DNA of 64,000 nucleotides from Bacteroides luhongzhouii (GTDB lineage: Bacteria > Bacteroidota > Bacteroidia > Bacteroidales > Bacteroidaceae). The notes beneath the pieces were generated by a model. It had not been told where the DNA came from. It searched no databases and saw nothing but the letters and a program-made list of their open reading frames with translations. A program made the position numbers and the translations under genes. The first letter of the stretch is position 1, and every line of letters starts with the position of its first letter. The stretch lies in the NCBI RefSeq assembly GCF_009193295.2, contig NZ_CP059973.1:3534001-3598000 (forward strand). Reading direction: 5' to 3'. Below are positions 27,075 to 35,971 of the stretch, piece by piece.

Positions 27075-28154
27075 TTACATTATTTTTTCTTCCAGAGCAG
27101 TTACAATCTCATCCGGATCGGGAACAATGCCACCGAGACGTCCGAAATGTTCTACCTTTATTTTACCGTTCACAGCCAGGCGCACATCTTCAATCATCTG
27201 TCCGGCATTCAGTTCGGTAACAAGCATACCCTTTACTTTATCGGCATAAGCAGCAATCGCTTTTGTCGGGAACGGCCATAATGTAATCGGGCGAAGGATT
27301 CCTACCTTGATACCTTTTTCACGAGCCAGCTCCATTGCTTTCTGACCGATACGTGCCATTGAGCCGAATGCGATAATCAGATATTCTGCATCTTCGCAAT
27401 TGATCTCCTCAAAACGTACTTCGTTTTCTTCAATTTCACGGTATTTCTTCTGGAAGCGGAGGTTGTTTATTTCCATTGCTTCCGGTTTCAATTCGAGAGA
27501 AGTGATAATATTCGGTTTACGGTCTTTTGCCTTTCCGGTAGCAGCCCATGGGCATTGTTCGATCACTTCTGCTTCCGTGCGGCGTGGCTTCTGTGCAGGA
27601 AGAACAACCTTTTCCATCATCTGTCCAATCACACCATCGGCAAGGATAATAGCCGGATTACGGTATTTGAAAGCCAGTTCGAATCCTAACGCTACGAAAT
27701 CTGCCATTTCCTGTACGGATGCCGGAGCAAGGGCAATCAGTTTGTAGTCGCCATGACCGCCGCCTTTTACCGTCTGGAAGTAGTCGGCCTGGCTAGGTTG
27801 GATAGTTCCCAGTCCGGGACCTCCACGCATTACATTCACAATCAGACAAGGAAGTTCGGCACCGGCGATGTATGAGATACCTTCCTGTTTCAAGCTCACA
27901 CCAGGACTTGAAGATGAGGTCATTACCTTCTTTCCGCTACCTGCACCTCCGTATACCATATTGATAGCTGCCACTTCACTTTCCGCCTGGAGTACTACCA
28001 TGCCGGTTGTTTCCCACGGTTTCAGTTCAGCAAGCGTTTCCAACACTTCCGATTGGGGAGTAATAGGATAACCGAAGTATCCGTCGGCACCGCAACGGAT
28101 AGCTGCGTGGGCGATGGCTTCGTTTCCTTTCATTAATACAACTTCTTCTGCCAT
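27075..28154 (-). CDS. 2-oxoacid:ferredoxin oxidoreductase, alpha subunit (KorA/VorB-like)
   Basis: A 359-residue subunit with the pyrimidine-binding half of the TPP site and a C-terminal transketolase-like domain. Visible are 'KGNEAIAHAAIRCGADGYFGYPITPQSEV', 'TSSSSPGVSLKQEGISYIAGAELPCLIVNVMRGGPGLG' and 'YLIIAFGSMARIGQKA'. The short length of about 360 residues, with separate gamma and ferredoxin subunits, is the four-subunit architecture of Kor/Vor enzymes. It starts 11 bases after the ferredoxin gene. Whether it prefers 2-oxoglutarate or branched 2-oxoacids is not decided by the sequence I can read. Confidence 0.9.
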   Translation of the reverse strand: MAEEVVLMKGNEAIAHAAIRCGADGYFGYPITPQSEVLETLAELKPWETTGMVVLQAESEVAAINMVYGGAGSGKKVMTSSSSPGVSLKQEGISYIAGAELPCLIVNVMRGGPGLGTIQPSQADYFQTVKGGGHGDYKLIALAPASVQEMADFVALGFELAFKYRNPAIILADGVIGQMMEKVVLPAQKPRRTEAEVIEQCPWAATGKAKDRKPNIITSLELKPEAMEINNLRFQKKYREIEENEVRFEEINCEDAEYLIIAFGSMARIGQKAMELAREKGIKVGILRPITLWPFPTKAIAAYADKVKGMLVTELNAGQMIEDVRLAVNGKIKVEHFGRLGGIVPDPDEIVTALEEKIM

Positions 28155-28165
28155 ATTCTTTTCTT

Positions 28166-28393
28166 TTATTCTACTTTTACTTTATACACTGAAATACATC
28201 CGTCCGGACAAACCGTTGCACACGAGCTACATCCGTTACAGGTATCTTCCTTCACTTGCCAGGCATAGTTATAGCCTTTCATGTTTACCTCTTTATTGAG
28301 GGCGATTACATCGAGCGGACACGCCACTACACACAGGTTGCATCCTTTGCAACGCTCCGTGTCGACTACGATTGCTCCTTTGATTTTTGCCAT
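28166..28393 (-). CDS. Ferredoxin-like delta subunit with two [4Fe-4S] clusters
   Basis: A 75-residue protein with two classic cluster motifs, 'CKGCNLCVVACP' (about residues 15-26) and 'CNGCSSCATVCP' (about 51-62). It carries electrons from the TPP centre of the 2-oxoacid oxidoreductase to ferredoxin. It is encoded directly before the alpha subunit, as in Kor/Vor operons. Confidence 0.92.
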   Translation of the reverse strand: MAKIKGAIVVDTERCKGCNLCVVACPLDVIALNKEVNMKGYNYAWQVKEDTCNGCSSCATVCPDGCISVYKVKVE

Positions 28394-28447
28394 AATCTTT
28401 ATTTTATTACGTTATCTTTGAGTACGGTTATTGATTATACATCTCTT

Positions 28448-28729
28448 TTATTGATTGAACATATCCTTGTGGTAGAAGTTGAGGATATCTATTGCCATCT
28501 TCCTGGCCTGAACGGCAGGGCTGTCCGGATTGAGCTCGATGGCATACTGGTAGTTGTCCAGTGCCCGCTTCCAATCTCCTTTTTTTCGGTAGGCATTTCC
28601 CCGTAAATAGTAAAGAGTATCTTTCTCTTTTTCGACAGAACTGTCCTGGAGAAGCTGGTCCAATTGCTTAATCGCTGTGTCCACATCCCCCTGATTGATA
28701 AGCTCTTTTAGGTTGTCTATTTGCTCCAT
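28448..28729 (-). CDS. Small TPR protein, first gene of the oxidoreductase operon
   Basis: A 93-residue protein made almost entirely of tetratricopeptide-type helices. The best repeat is 'AYRKKGDWKRALDNYQYAIELNPDSPAVQARK' (about residues 47-78), preceded by a weaker helical pair with 'QGDVDTAIKQLDQLLQ'. There is no signal peptide or membrane helix. TPR proteins bind other proteins, so it could help assemble the complex encoded downstream, 54 bases away. Its place at the head of the operon is the only support for that. Confidence 0.75.
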   Translation of the reverse strand: MEQIDNLKELINQGDVDTAIKQLDQLLQDSSVEKEKDTLYYLRGNAYRKKGDWKRALDNYQYAIELNPDSPAVQARKMAIDILNFYHKDMFNQ

Positions 28730-28757
28730 TTCTTTCGTCTTTCGGGATTCTGAAACG

Positions 28758-28791
28758 CAAAGATAGTTTTTATTTATGTAAACAGGGCAAA
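28758..28791 (-). promoter_or_regulatory. Bacteroides-type promoter of the TPR-kor operon
   Basis: On the minus strand TTTG (28791-28788), 22 bases, then TATCTTTG (28765-28758). The spacing is slightly longer than usual. It lies about 30 bases upstream of the TPR gene start. Confidence 0.5.
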
Positions 28792-28876
28792 TGAAGACGG
28801 AAATTTACATCGTTTTGAGTTTATTGCATATTCTATGAATATATAGTCAGGGTGGAGGAAAAACGATTCCCATCTT

Positions 28877-28907
28877 TTTGTTTATAACGAGAATATATCT
28901 ATTTTTG
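28877..28907 (+). promoter_or_regulatory. Bacteroides-type promoter of the ECF sigma gene
   Basis: TTTG at 28877-28880, a 19-base spacer, and TATTTTTG at 28900-28907: an exact match to the TTTG/TAnnTTTG consensus. The leader to the ATG at 28983 would be about 70 bases. Confidence 0.65.
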
Positions 28908-28982
28908 TCGCCAACAATAAGATGAATTCTGTTTTCTCTGATAATGGATTATTAATAGACTTTGGCCTTGTAGGATACTAAA

Positions 28983-29531
28983 ATGAAAGATGAACATGTG
29001 AATGATATAAGCAATTATCAGAAACTATATATGCAATATGCACCTATGTTGTTGCGTTTTGCCGGGAAGTTTATTTCTCCTTTCTTTGCGGAAGATATTG
29101 TCCATGATGTATTTCTTAGAATATGGGATAAACAAGTATTCCTGTTATCAGATTCAGAGGTTAAAAATATATTGTTTGTTGCCGTTCGAAATGCTTGTAT
29201 AGATCATTTGCGTCGTATTAGTTTGGAACAGGAGTTTGCCGACAAACGTGCTATCCAGCTCAAATTAGATGAGTTGAGTTTTTATGACGGTGCTGATGAA
29301 TTGTTTATGAGGAAAGACTTAATGGCACATGTGATGGCAAAAATAAATGAACTGTCCGAAAAGAGACGTGAAATTTTCCTGTTATCTTATATGGAAGGAC
29401 TTAAAGCAGCGGAAATTGCCGAGAGATTAAACTTATCCACCCGGACAGTGGAAAACCAATTATACAGAACATTACTTTTCTTACGGAAAGAGCTTCAGAC
29501 TGCTTTCGTCTATTTATTCATGTTCGTTTAG
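28983..29531 (+). CDS. ECF-type RNA polymerase sigma factor of PUL 2
   Basis: A 182-residue sigma-70 family protein of the extracytoplasmic function class. Region 2 spans about residues 14-80 ('YAPMLLRFAGKFISPFFAEDIVHDVFLRIWDK') and region 4 about 118-172 ('LSEKRREIFLLSYMEGLKAAEIAERLNLSTRTVENQLYRTLLFLRKEL', a helix-turn-helix). It is followed by a FecR-type anti-sigma factor and a SusC with an STN signalling domain. This is the standard Bacteroides chain in which substrate binding at the outer membrane frees the sigma factor to transcribe susC/susD. The gene has its own good housekeeping-type promoter. Confidence 0.93.
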   Translation: MKDEHVNDISNYQKLYMQYAPMLLRFAGKFISPFFAEDIVHDVFLRIWDKQVFLLSDSEVKNILFVAVRNACIDHLRRISLEQEFADKRAIQLKLDELSFYDGADELFMRKDLMAHVMAKINELSEKRREIFLLSYMEGLKAAEIAERLNLSTRTVENQLYRTLLFLRKELQTAFVYLFMFV

Positions 29532-29656
29532 TGCTGATTTATTTCTACTCTTCGCAGTCTCGGAAAATAAAATAAAAAAAATAAAGAAGCCGGTGAGTAA
29601 TTCCAGCTGATTGCTCGTTACATATATAAAAACAGGAAAATAGTATCTATTTATAT

Positions 29657-30628
29657 ATGGAAAGCATGACTTCAGATTTAATAATAGGATTTTTGAAAGG
29701 CTCATTGAATGAGAAAGAAATCAATCAGTTTTATGATTGGGTGAATGAAACGCCTGAAAATAAAAATATCTTTTTTGAGGCAAAGATGGTCTATGACGCT
29801 TGCTTGTCTAAAGGAAGTGATATCGATATGGATAAGAGTTGGCAGCGTTTACTGGAAAAGAAACAGGCTTCCAGGAAAATATACACGCTCTTTCGGAAGG
29901 TTCAGGCCTATGCAGCGGTGGCGGTGATAGCTGTCGCTTTTACTTCCGTCCTCTTTTGGTTGTTGGGTGATACTTCTTCCGCATCTGTTGCCCGATATGT
30001 TGGTGGCGATGGAATTGTAGCCGATAAAGTAGTTTTGCCCGATGGCACCGAAATCAGTATGGGAAGTCAGACTAATTTCCGCTATGATCCGCAATATGGA
30101 AAGGAAAAGCGTGTTGTTTATCTGGAAGGAGAAGCCTTCTTTAATGTAGCTAAGCAGAAAGACAAGCCTTTTATCGTGGTTGTGAACGGGCAGGAAATAG
30201 AAGCTTTAGGGACGAAATTTAATGTCGATGCTTATCCGTCTGATTCCGTGGTAACTACCACATTATTGGAGGGCTCCATTCGCTTGGTTAGTGAGAAGGC
30301 AAACACTTCGACCGTTTTAACTCCGAATCAACAATATATATATCACAAAAACAAAGGTACTTATAAAGTGGCTCAGGTAGATGCTGCTCTTTACACCTCA
30401 TGGATTTCTGGTTATTACTATTTCCATGAAGAGAATTTGGAAGGTATATTAGCCCGATTGGGAAATATTTACGGTGTCAGTTTCCGGATACAGTCTGATA
30501 AGTTGAAAGAACGCCGGTTTACCGGAACTTTCTATCGGGGGCAAAGCATCAAAGACATTTTGGACATAATTAATATTTCAATCCCTATTCGATACAGTAT
30601 TAATAATCGGCAAGTGACAATTAATTGA
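29657..30628 (+). CDS. FecR-family anti-sigma factor
   Basis: A 323-residue inner-membrane protein. The cytoplasmic N-terminal part (about residues 1-82) should hold the ECF sigma factor. One membrane helix lies at about 84-104 and a periplasmic FecR domain at about 115-215 ('DGTEISMGSQTNFRYD', 'VYLEGEAFFNVAKQKDKPFIVVVNGQEIEALGTKFNVDAYP'). A C-terminal DUF4974-like domain follows (about 250-322, 'LEGILARLGNIYGVSFRI'). The periplasmic part is expected to touch the STN domain of the SusC encoded next. The start could also be the ATG three codons later. Confidence 0.93.
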   Translation: MESMTSDLIIGFLKGSLNEKEINQFYDWVNETPENKNIFFEAKMVYDACLSKGSDIDMDKSWQRLLEKKQASRKIYTLFRKVQAYAAVAVIAVAFTSVLFWLLGDTSSASVARYVGGDGIVADKVVLPDGTEISMGSQTNFRYDPQYGKEKRVVYLEGEAFFNVAKQKDKPFIVVVNGQEIEALGTKFNVDAYPSDSVVTTTLLEGSIRLVSEKANTSTVLTPNQQYIYHKNKGTYKVAQVDAALYTSWISGYYYFHEENLEGILARLGNIYGVSFRIQSDKLKERRFTGTFYRGQSIKDILDIINISIPIRYSINNRQVTIN

Positions 30629-30673
30629 GCCGTATAATCTAATAAAACATTATTATGAACAGTAGTTAGCCTT

Positions 30674-30710
30674 AAAAAAAGAGAAGAAGATTTTGGCGAA
30701 TCCTCTTCTC
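30674..30710 (-). terminator. Intrinsic terminator pointing away from susC
   Basis: A 12-bp stem with one mismatch (30681-30692 with 30699-30710) and a 6-base loop. The run of seven A at 30674-30680 is a T-run only on the minus strand, so the terminator acts on antisense transcripts and not on the fecR transcript. Confidence 0.7.
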
Positions 30711-30774
30711 TCCGAGAGATGCACACATCTCCTAAATTAAACTTCCTTCGAACGGAATAGTATTTAATCTTAAA
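30674..30774 (-). ncRNA. Probable cis-antisense small RNA at the susC start
   Basis: On the minus strand a -7 element (TACATTTG, 30787-30780) overlaps the start codon of the plus-strand susC. About 100 bases further on is a strong intrinsic terminator (stem 30710-30681, then seven T). No protein gene lies on this strand here. Antisense RNAs of this size and place, between the anti-sigma gene and susC, are known from Bacteroides PULs (DonS of B. fragilis), where they lower susC expression. A clear -33 element is missing. The ends are estimates. Confidence 0.55.
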
Positions 30775-30786
30775 ACTTACAAATGT

Positions 30787-33700
30787 ATGAATAAACAGCC
30801 TATTGTCTATGGGTTTGCCCTAAAAAGAAGCATAAAAAATACAAAAATAACCTTTGCTGTTTTGTTGTTATTTATTCTGCAGGGCATAGTTGGTAACGTG
30901 TATGCGCAGGAAAAGAAAATATCGATATCAGTAAAAAATGAAAAACTCGAGACTGTGTTACGAATGGTAGAAAAGCAGACCAACTATTTGTTTTTCTATG
31001 ATTCGGACGAAATCAACAAGCAACAACGAATCACAATTAATCAAACTAACAGTTCCTTGAAAGATGTTCTGGATGCGGTTGCAAGTAAAACCAACTTGTC
31101 ATATACCATTAAAGGACGTCATATTATTCTAGCTAAAAAGCCCAACGTCTCTTCTACAAACAAAGACGGACGCGCAAGCGGTTCGGAAAAGAAGATAACA
31201 GGTATCGTAAAAGATGAAGCAGACCTTCCTGTGGTGGGGGCTAATGTGATCGTTCCCCGAACAAAAAAGGGAGTGATAACGGACATGAACGGTAATTTCT
31301 CATTGGAAGTAGTAGCTGGGGATGAGGTTGAAATCTCATATCTTGGTTATACGACACAAAAAATAAAAATATCTGCTCAAAACTTTCTGAATGTTGTATT
31401 GCGTGAAGATGCGAAATCATTGAACGAAGTAGTGGTAGTCGGTTACGGCTCTGTGAAGAAGTCCGACCTGACTGGTTCTGTCGCTTCTGTCTCCAATACA
31501 ACTCTGCTTAGAGGTGGAAAAACGAATTCCGCAGGTGCGTTACAAGGAGAGTTGTCCGGTGTGACTATCACACGTTCGAATAACAAACCGGGTGGAGGGT
31601 ATGATATAAAGATTCGTGGTATCAACTCTATCACTGCCTCTTCGTCTCCTTTGATTGTCATTGACGGAGTTCCCGGCGGTAATCTGGATTTCGTCAATCC
31701 GGACGATATTGAAAAGATTGATGTTCTGAAGGATGCTTCGGCAACAGCTATCTATGGTTCCAGTGGTGCAAACGGTGTAATCATCGTAACAACCAAAAGA
31801 GGACAGACTGGTAAGCCGAAAATTTCCTATAACGGTTATGTTGGTGTGAGATCTTATACAAACTTGCCCGACATGATGTCCGGTGACGAATATGTGCAGT
31901 TGGCGAGAGAGGCTACCCGTGGCGGAGCTCCCAATTATATTTATAAGAGAGACGAACAAATTTTTACCGACCCGTCCGAATTGCAGGCGGTGAAAGAAGG
32001 TAAATATTTCGATTGGTTGGATGCTGTGTCCAGTCCCGCTTTTATGACAAACCATAGCTTATCGGCAATTGGTGGTACGGAAGCTGTGAAATACGGTTTC
32101 TCTGGCGGCTATTATTTCGAAGATGGTATGATTCAGCCGCAAGAATATACACGCTACAACTTGCGTTCGGTAATAGATATCACTATTAATAAGCATGTTT
32201 CTTTTGGAGGAAGTATGTATGCGGTTCACAGTATTCGTGAAAAAGGTAACTGGGACTTGTTGCGTGATGTGTTCCGTATGCGTCCTACTCAACATCCGAA
32301 TAGCTTGGTGACAGGTGAAGAAATATGGAAATATTCCGGCAATAATCTTTTCAATCCGTTGGTTACTTCTCAAAATCAGCGTTCTCAAGTGAAGAGCCTC
32401 AATCTGCAAAGTAATATTTATCTTAAAATAACACCTATTGAAAATTTAGAGCTTACTTCTTCATTTTCTCCCTATTTTACACAGACTTCCATGGGGGATT
32501 ATATAGGAGTGTGGACAAAGGCACAGCAGGGAACTGCCAAAGGTGCTAAGGCGAATGCGACGAAAGATAATTCATTGAGTTGGATTTGGGATAACATTGT
32601 GAACTATACTTGGAAGAAGTCCGTTCATTCTATTACTGCGACCGGAGTGTTCTCCGCTCAGAAGTATCAGTACGACAGATTGTATGGTGCAAGCAAGGAC
32701 TTGTCTTTCAATTCACTTTGGTATAACCTGAATGGAGGGGCTATCGAGAGCTTGACCTCCAATTTCAGCCAGTGGACGATGATGTCTTATGTAGGTAGAA
32801 TTAACTATGGGCTGATGGATAGATACTTGCTTACAGCCAGCTTGCGTTACGATGGTTCTTCACGTTTGTCCGAAGGAAATAAATGGGCGCTTTTCCCTTC
32901 CGCGGCTATTGCGTGGAGAATCACTGAAGAAGACTTTGCCAAGAATCTGGATTGGTTGTCCAACCTGAAACTGCGTTTCAGTTATGGTCAGGCGGGCAAT
33001 ACCAACTCCGTGTCTCCTTATGCATCCGAAGGTAACATTTCGGGGTCTGTATATTATCCGTTCGGAACATCTACTTCCGTAGGAAATCTTCCTGCCAACA
33101 TTGCCAATCCGATGCTGACTTGGGAGCGTACCTCGGAATATAACGTAGGTCTTGATTTCGGTTTCTTAGACCAACGAATTTCGGGTAACATTGAGTACTA
33201 CAATCGTACTACCAATGACCTGTTGATGAAACGCAATATTCCTGTTCATTTGGGTTATTCATCGGTTACTTCGAATGTAGGTTCCGTAAGAAACAGTGGA
33301 TTTGAGTTGCAATTGAATACCGCGAATATCGTAACCAAGAACTTTGCCTGGAATACGACCATCAACCTGGCTTATAACAAAAATGAAATCGTAAGTCTGG
33401 CTGACGAAGAAGATCTTAGCAATTATTCCATTCATCTGAAAGGCATGAGAGGACGCTATTCTGACAAGCGTTTCATAGGTAAGCCAGTAGATACGAACTG
33501 GACTCAGAATACAATTGGCGTATGGCAGTTGGGAGAAGAAGAAGAGGCTGCAAAATACGGTTGTGTACCAGGTAACTTCAAGATTAAAGACTATAACAAT
33601 GACGGCAAGCTGACGGACGATGACTATATCATCGACGGTAAGAGAACACCGGACTGGACAGGAGGTATGACAAATATGTTCAAAATCTATGATTTCGACT

Positions 33701-34113
33701 TTTCATTCCACATGTATTTCCAAGCGGGAGCTACACAGTACGACCGATTCTTTGAGAACTTCGCATTAGAATGGAACAGCCAGAACTTCAACAATCTGCG
33801 AACTAATTACTGGACGCCGGAGAATCCTTCGAATACTATGGGACGCCCCTCACAGATGGGGTCCAGAGGTAATATCGCTTATGAAAGAACAGACTTTCTG
33901 AAAGTTTCCTATATCACGCTGGGATATACTTTGAACAAGAGACTGATGTCAAAATGGGGATTGGATAACGCCCGCATTTATGTGACTGTACAGAATCCTT
34001 TCATTCTTACGAAGTTCAGAGGGCTCGACCCCGAACAGCCCGATCTTACCAACATCGGAGATACGGACGGTATGACTATGAATGCTTTACTTGGTGTTAA
34101 TATTTCATTTTAA
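30787..34113 (+). CDS. SusC-like TonB-dependent transporter with STN signalling domain
   Basis: A 1108-residue outer-membrane transporter. The long signal sequence (to about residue 41) is followed by an STN (secretin/TonB N-terminal) domain at about 42-118 ('ISISVKNEKLETVLRMVEKQTNYLFFY'), which signals to the FecR anti-sigma factor. Next come a carboxypeptidase-regulatory-like domain (about 138-212), the TonB box 'NEVVVVGYG', a plug (about 225-335, 'ATAIYGSSGANGVIIVTTKRG') and the barrel, which ends in 'GVNISF'. It imports the oligosaccharide of PUL 2 with the SusD encoded 12 bases downstream. The STN domain sets it apart from the SusC of PUL 1. Confidence 0.96.
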   Translation: MNKQPIVYGFALKRSIKNTKITFAVLLLFILQGIVGNVYAQEKKISISVKNEKLETVLRMVEKQTNYLFFYDSDEINKQQRITINQTNSSLKDVLDAVASKTNLSYTIKGRHIILAKKPNVSSTNKDGRASGSEKKITGIVKDEADLPVVGANVIVPRTKKGVITDMNGNFSLEVVAGDEVEISYLGYTTQKIKISAQNFLNVVLREDAKSLNEVVVVGYGSVKKSDLTGSVASVSNTTLLRGGKTNSAGALQGELSGVTITRSNNKPGGGYDIKIRGINSITASSSPLIVIDGVPGGNLDFVNPDDIEKIDVLKDASATAIYGSSGANGVIIVTTKRGQTGKPKISYNGYVGVRSYTNLPDMMSGDEYVQLAREATRGGAPNYIYKRDEQIFTDPSELQAVKEGKYFDWLDAVSSPAFMTNHSLSAIGGTEAVKYGFSGGYYFEDGMIQPQEYTRYNLRSVIDITINKHVSFGGSMYAVHSIREKGNWDLLRDVFRMRPTQHPNSLVTGEEIWKYSGNNLFNPLVTSQNQRSQVKSLNLQSNIYLKITPIENLELTSSFSPYFTQTSMGDYIGVWTKAQQGTAKGAKANATKDNSLSWIWDNIVNYTWKKSVHSITATGVFSAQKYQYDRLYGASKDLSFNSLWYNLNGGAIESLTSNFSQWTMMSYVGRINYGLMDRYLLTASLRYDGSSRLSEGNKWALFPSAAIAWRITEEDFAKNLDWLSNLKLRFSYGQAGNTNSVSPYASEGNISGSVYYPFGTSTSVGNLPANIANPMLTWERTSEYNVGLDFGFLDQRISGNIEYYNRTTNDLLMKRNIPVHLGYSSVTSNVGSVRNSGFELQLNTANIVTKNFAWNTTINLAYNKNEIVSLADEEDLSNYSIHLKGMRGRYSDKRFIGKPVDTNWTQNTIGVWQLGEEEEAAKYGCVPGNFKIKDYNNDGKLTDDDYIIDGKRTPDWTGGMTNMFKIYDFDFSFHMYFQAGATQYDRFFENFALEWNSQNFNNLRTNYWTPENPSNTMGRPSQMGSRGNIAYERTDFLKVSYITLGYTLNKRLMSKWGLDNARIYVTVQNPFILTKFRGLDPEQPDLTNIGDTDGMTMNALLGVNISF

Positions 34114-34125
34114 AAAAACAGATCT

Positions 34126-35940
34126 ATGATAAACAAAAGATATTTGAAGTATACGCTTCTGTTATTCACTTTTGGAATGACTGCTTGTTCTGATTTTCTG
34201 GACGAAGTGAACCATTCCAGTCAGTCAGCGGACAAATACTATCAGACAAAGGGTGGATATGAGAGTCTGATTGTAGGTTGCTATTCAAACTTGAAAAATA
34301 TCTATAATACTACTAATTATCAGATATTTACACAACAAGGTACGGATATCTTCACACAGAATTATCCGACGGAAGTAGCGGCAATGAATCAGTATACCAC
34401 TACTTATCAGTCAAATAACGGTACGATTTATGCGATGTGGAGTTCTTATTTCAATGCGTTGAATAATGTAAATGCTGCTATCGATCGTTCGAAAAGTGTC
34501 ATTTTGAAGACAGACGACCCTGATGGAATAGAACCCAGTGCTTTGGCGCAGCTTGTGGCTGAAGCCAAAGCGTTGAGAGCCTGGTATTTGTTTGAGATTG
34601 TGAGGAACTGGGGACAGGGACCGTTGAAAATTAACGAGTCTAAAGAGCCGAGCTATACTGTCGAGTATTCGAATGGCTCCGCTTTCTACCAGCAGATTTT
34701 TACAGATTTGGAAGAAGCTATTAGTGTTCTTCCTTGGCGTCAAATGGGTTCCAATTACGGACGCATGTCCAAAGCCGCTGCGAAGCATATCCGTGCGTTG
34801 GCTTATCTGACACGTGGTTATGAAGAGTATGCCGATCCGAAAGATTTTGAAAACGCATTCAAGGATGCTGAAGATGTGTATCTTAATTCCGGACATAAGT
34901 TGCTGGACGACTATGCGATGGTACATCGTCAGTCGAATGAGATAAACGATGAAATTATTTTCCCTATTGGTTTTGCTGACGGAGCTAACTACAACACCAA
35001 TATCTGGAATCAATGGTATATGATGCCTTATGCTATTGGCGGATGGCTGGGATTGGGCAAAGACAGTTATTATGGTAATGCGAGTATGCACGTGGAGGCG
35101 ATTCCTACTAAATTTGCTTATATGATGTATGACTGGCAGAAAGACAGACGTCCTTCTGTGACCTTTATGAGTCCTTTGAATGGTAATGCGAGCAGTTCCA
35201 CAGATGGAAAGGATGCAGGCAAGAACTGGTTTCAGTGTACTACTCCTGTAGATGGAGTGTTCGCCAAAGGCGATAAGATTATCTATTTCCCCGTACCTAC
35301 CGATCCTGAATATAAGTATTGGGCTGAAACGGACAAGAATGCAGTGAGATACAAAGTATTCAACTACCCGATGGGGGATGATACAAATTGGGCGAATGAT
35401 GATTACTACAAACACGCTTATCAGACAACGAACGCAACTTCTCGTACCTGTCTTCCTATCTGGAAGTTCAAAGATGGAAATGCGGAGTATAGAGAAGACG
35501 AATTCGGTTCGGGAACGCGTGATATCTATCTCTTCCGTTTGGCGGAAACTTGTCTGATTGCGGCGGAAGCGGCAGTGATGAATAACGACCAGCCCAACGC
35601 CGAAAAATATATTAACTACGTTGTTTCCCGTGCTGAAAAACATTCTCCGCAGAGTGGGCTTTCTCGTTATTCCAATGTCACGATAGATAATATTTTGGAT
35701 GAAAGGGCCAAAGAACTCCTTGGTGAAGGATCACGTTGGAATGACTTGCAACGCACCGGCAAATTGGCTGAACGTGTATTGAAGTATAACTGGGATGTAT
35801 CCAATATTTATGGTGGGACAATTAAGACTACTTTGACACAAGAGTCATTTGAGAGTAAGTTTAAATTGCGTCCGATTCCTTTGCAGTGGCTGAACTCTTT
35901 GTCCAATGGTCACGAATTGGGTAACAATCCGGGTTGGTAA
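34126..35940 (+). CDS. SusD-like outer-membrane glycan-binding lipoprotein
   Basis: A 604-residue RagB/SusD family protein, somewhat longer than the usual 500-550. The lipoprotein signal ends in MTAC. The N-terminal SusD-like segment has 'KGGYESLIVGCYSNLKNIY'. The helical core has 'EAKALRAWYLFEIVRNWGQGPL' and 'AAKHIRALAYLTRGY', and the C-terminal part has 'FRLAETCLIAAEAAVM', 'ERAKELLGEGSRWNDLQRTGKL' and 'LRPIPLQWLNSL'. It partners the SusC encoded 12 bases upstream. The ligand is probably a uronic-acid/mannose glycan, judging from the two enzymes downstream. Confidence 0.95.
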   Translation: MINKRYLKYTLLLFTFGMTACSDFLDEVNHSSQSADKYYQTKGGYESLIVGCYSNLKNIYNTTNYQIFTQQGTDIFTQNYPTEVAAMNQYTTTYQSNNGTIYAMWSSYFNALNNVNAAIDRSKSVILKTDDPDGIEPSALAQLVAEAKALRAWYLFEIVRNWGQGPLKINESKEPSYTVEYSNGSAFYQQIFTDLEEAISVLPWRQMGSNYGRMSKAAAKHIRALAYLTRGYEEYADPKDFENAFKDAEDVYLNSGHKLLDDYAMVHRQSNEINDEIIFPIGFADGANYNTNIWNQWYMMPYAIGGWLGLGKDSYYGNASMHVEAIPTKFAYMMYDWQKDRRPSVTFMSPLNGNASSSTDGKDAGKNWFQCTTPVDGVFAKGDKIIYFPVPTDPEYKYWAETDKNAVRYKVFNYPMGDDTNWANDDYYKHAYQTTNATSRTCLPIWKFKDGNAEYREDEFGSGTRDIYLFRLAETCLIAAEAAVMNNDQPNAEKYINYVVSRAEKHSPQSGLSRYSNVTIDNILDERAKELLGEGSRWNDLQRTGKLAERVLKYNWDVSNIYGGTIKTTLTQESFESKFKLRPIPLQWLNSLSNGHELGNNPGW

Positions 35941-35971
35941 TCGAATGTTGAACCTTTAAAATGATATTCAT

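Noticed and set aside
34411-35643. 410-codon frame opposite the PUL 2 susD
   Set aside because: It is the mirror of a certain SusD gene, and its protein is full of Ile/Arg/His runs without domain logic.
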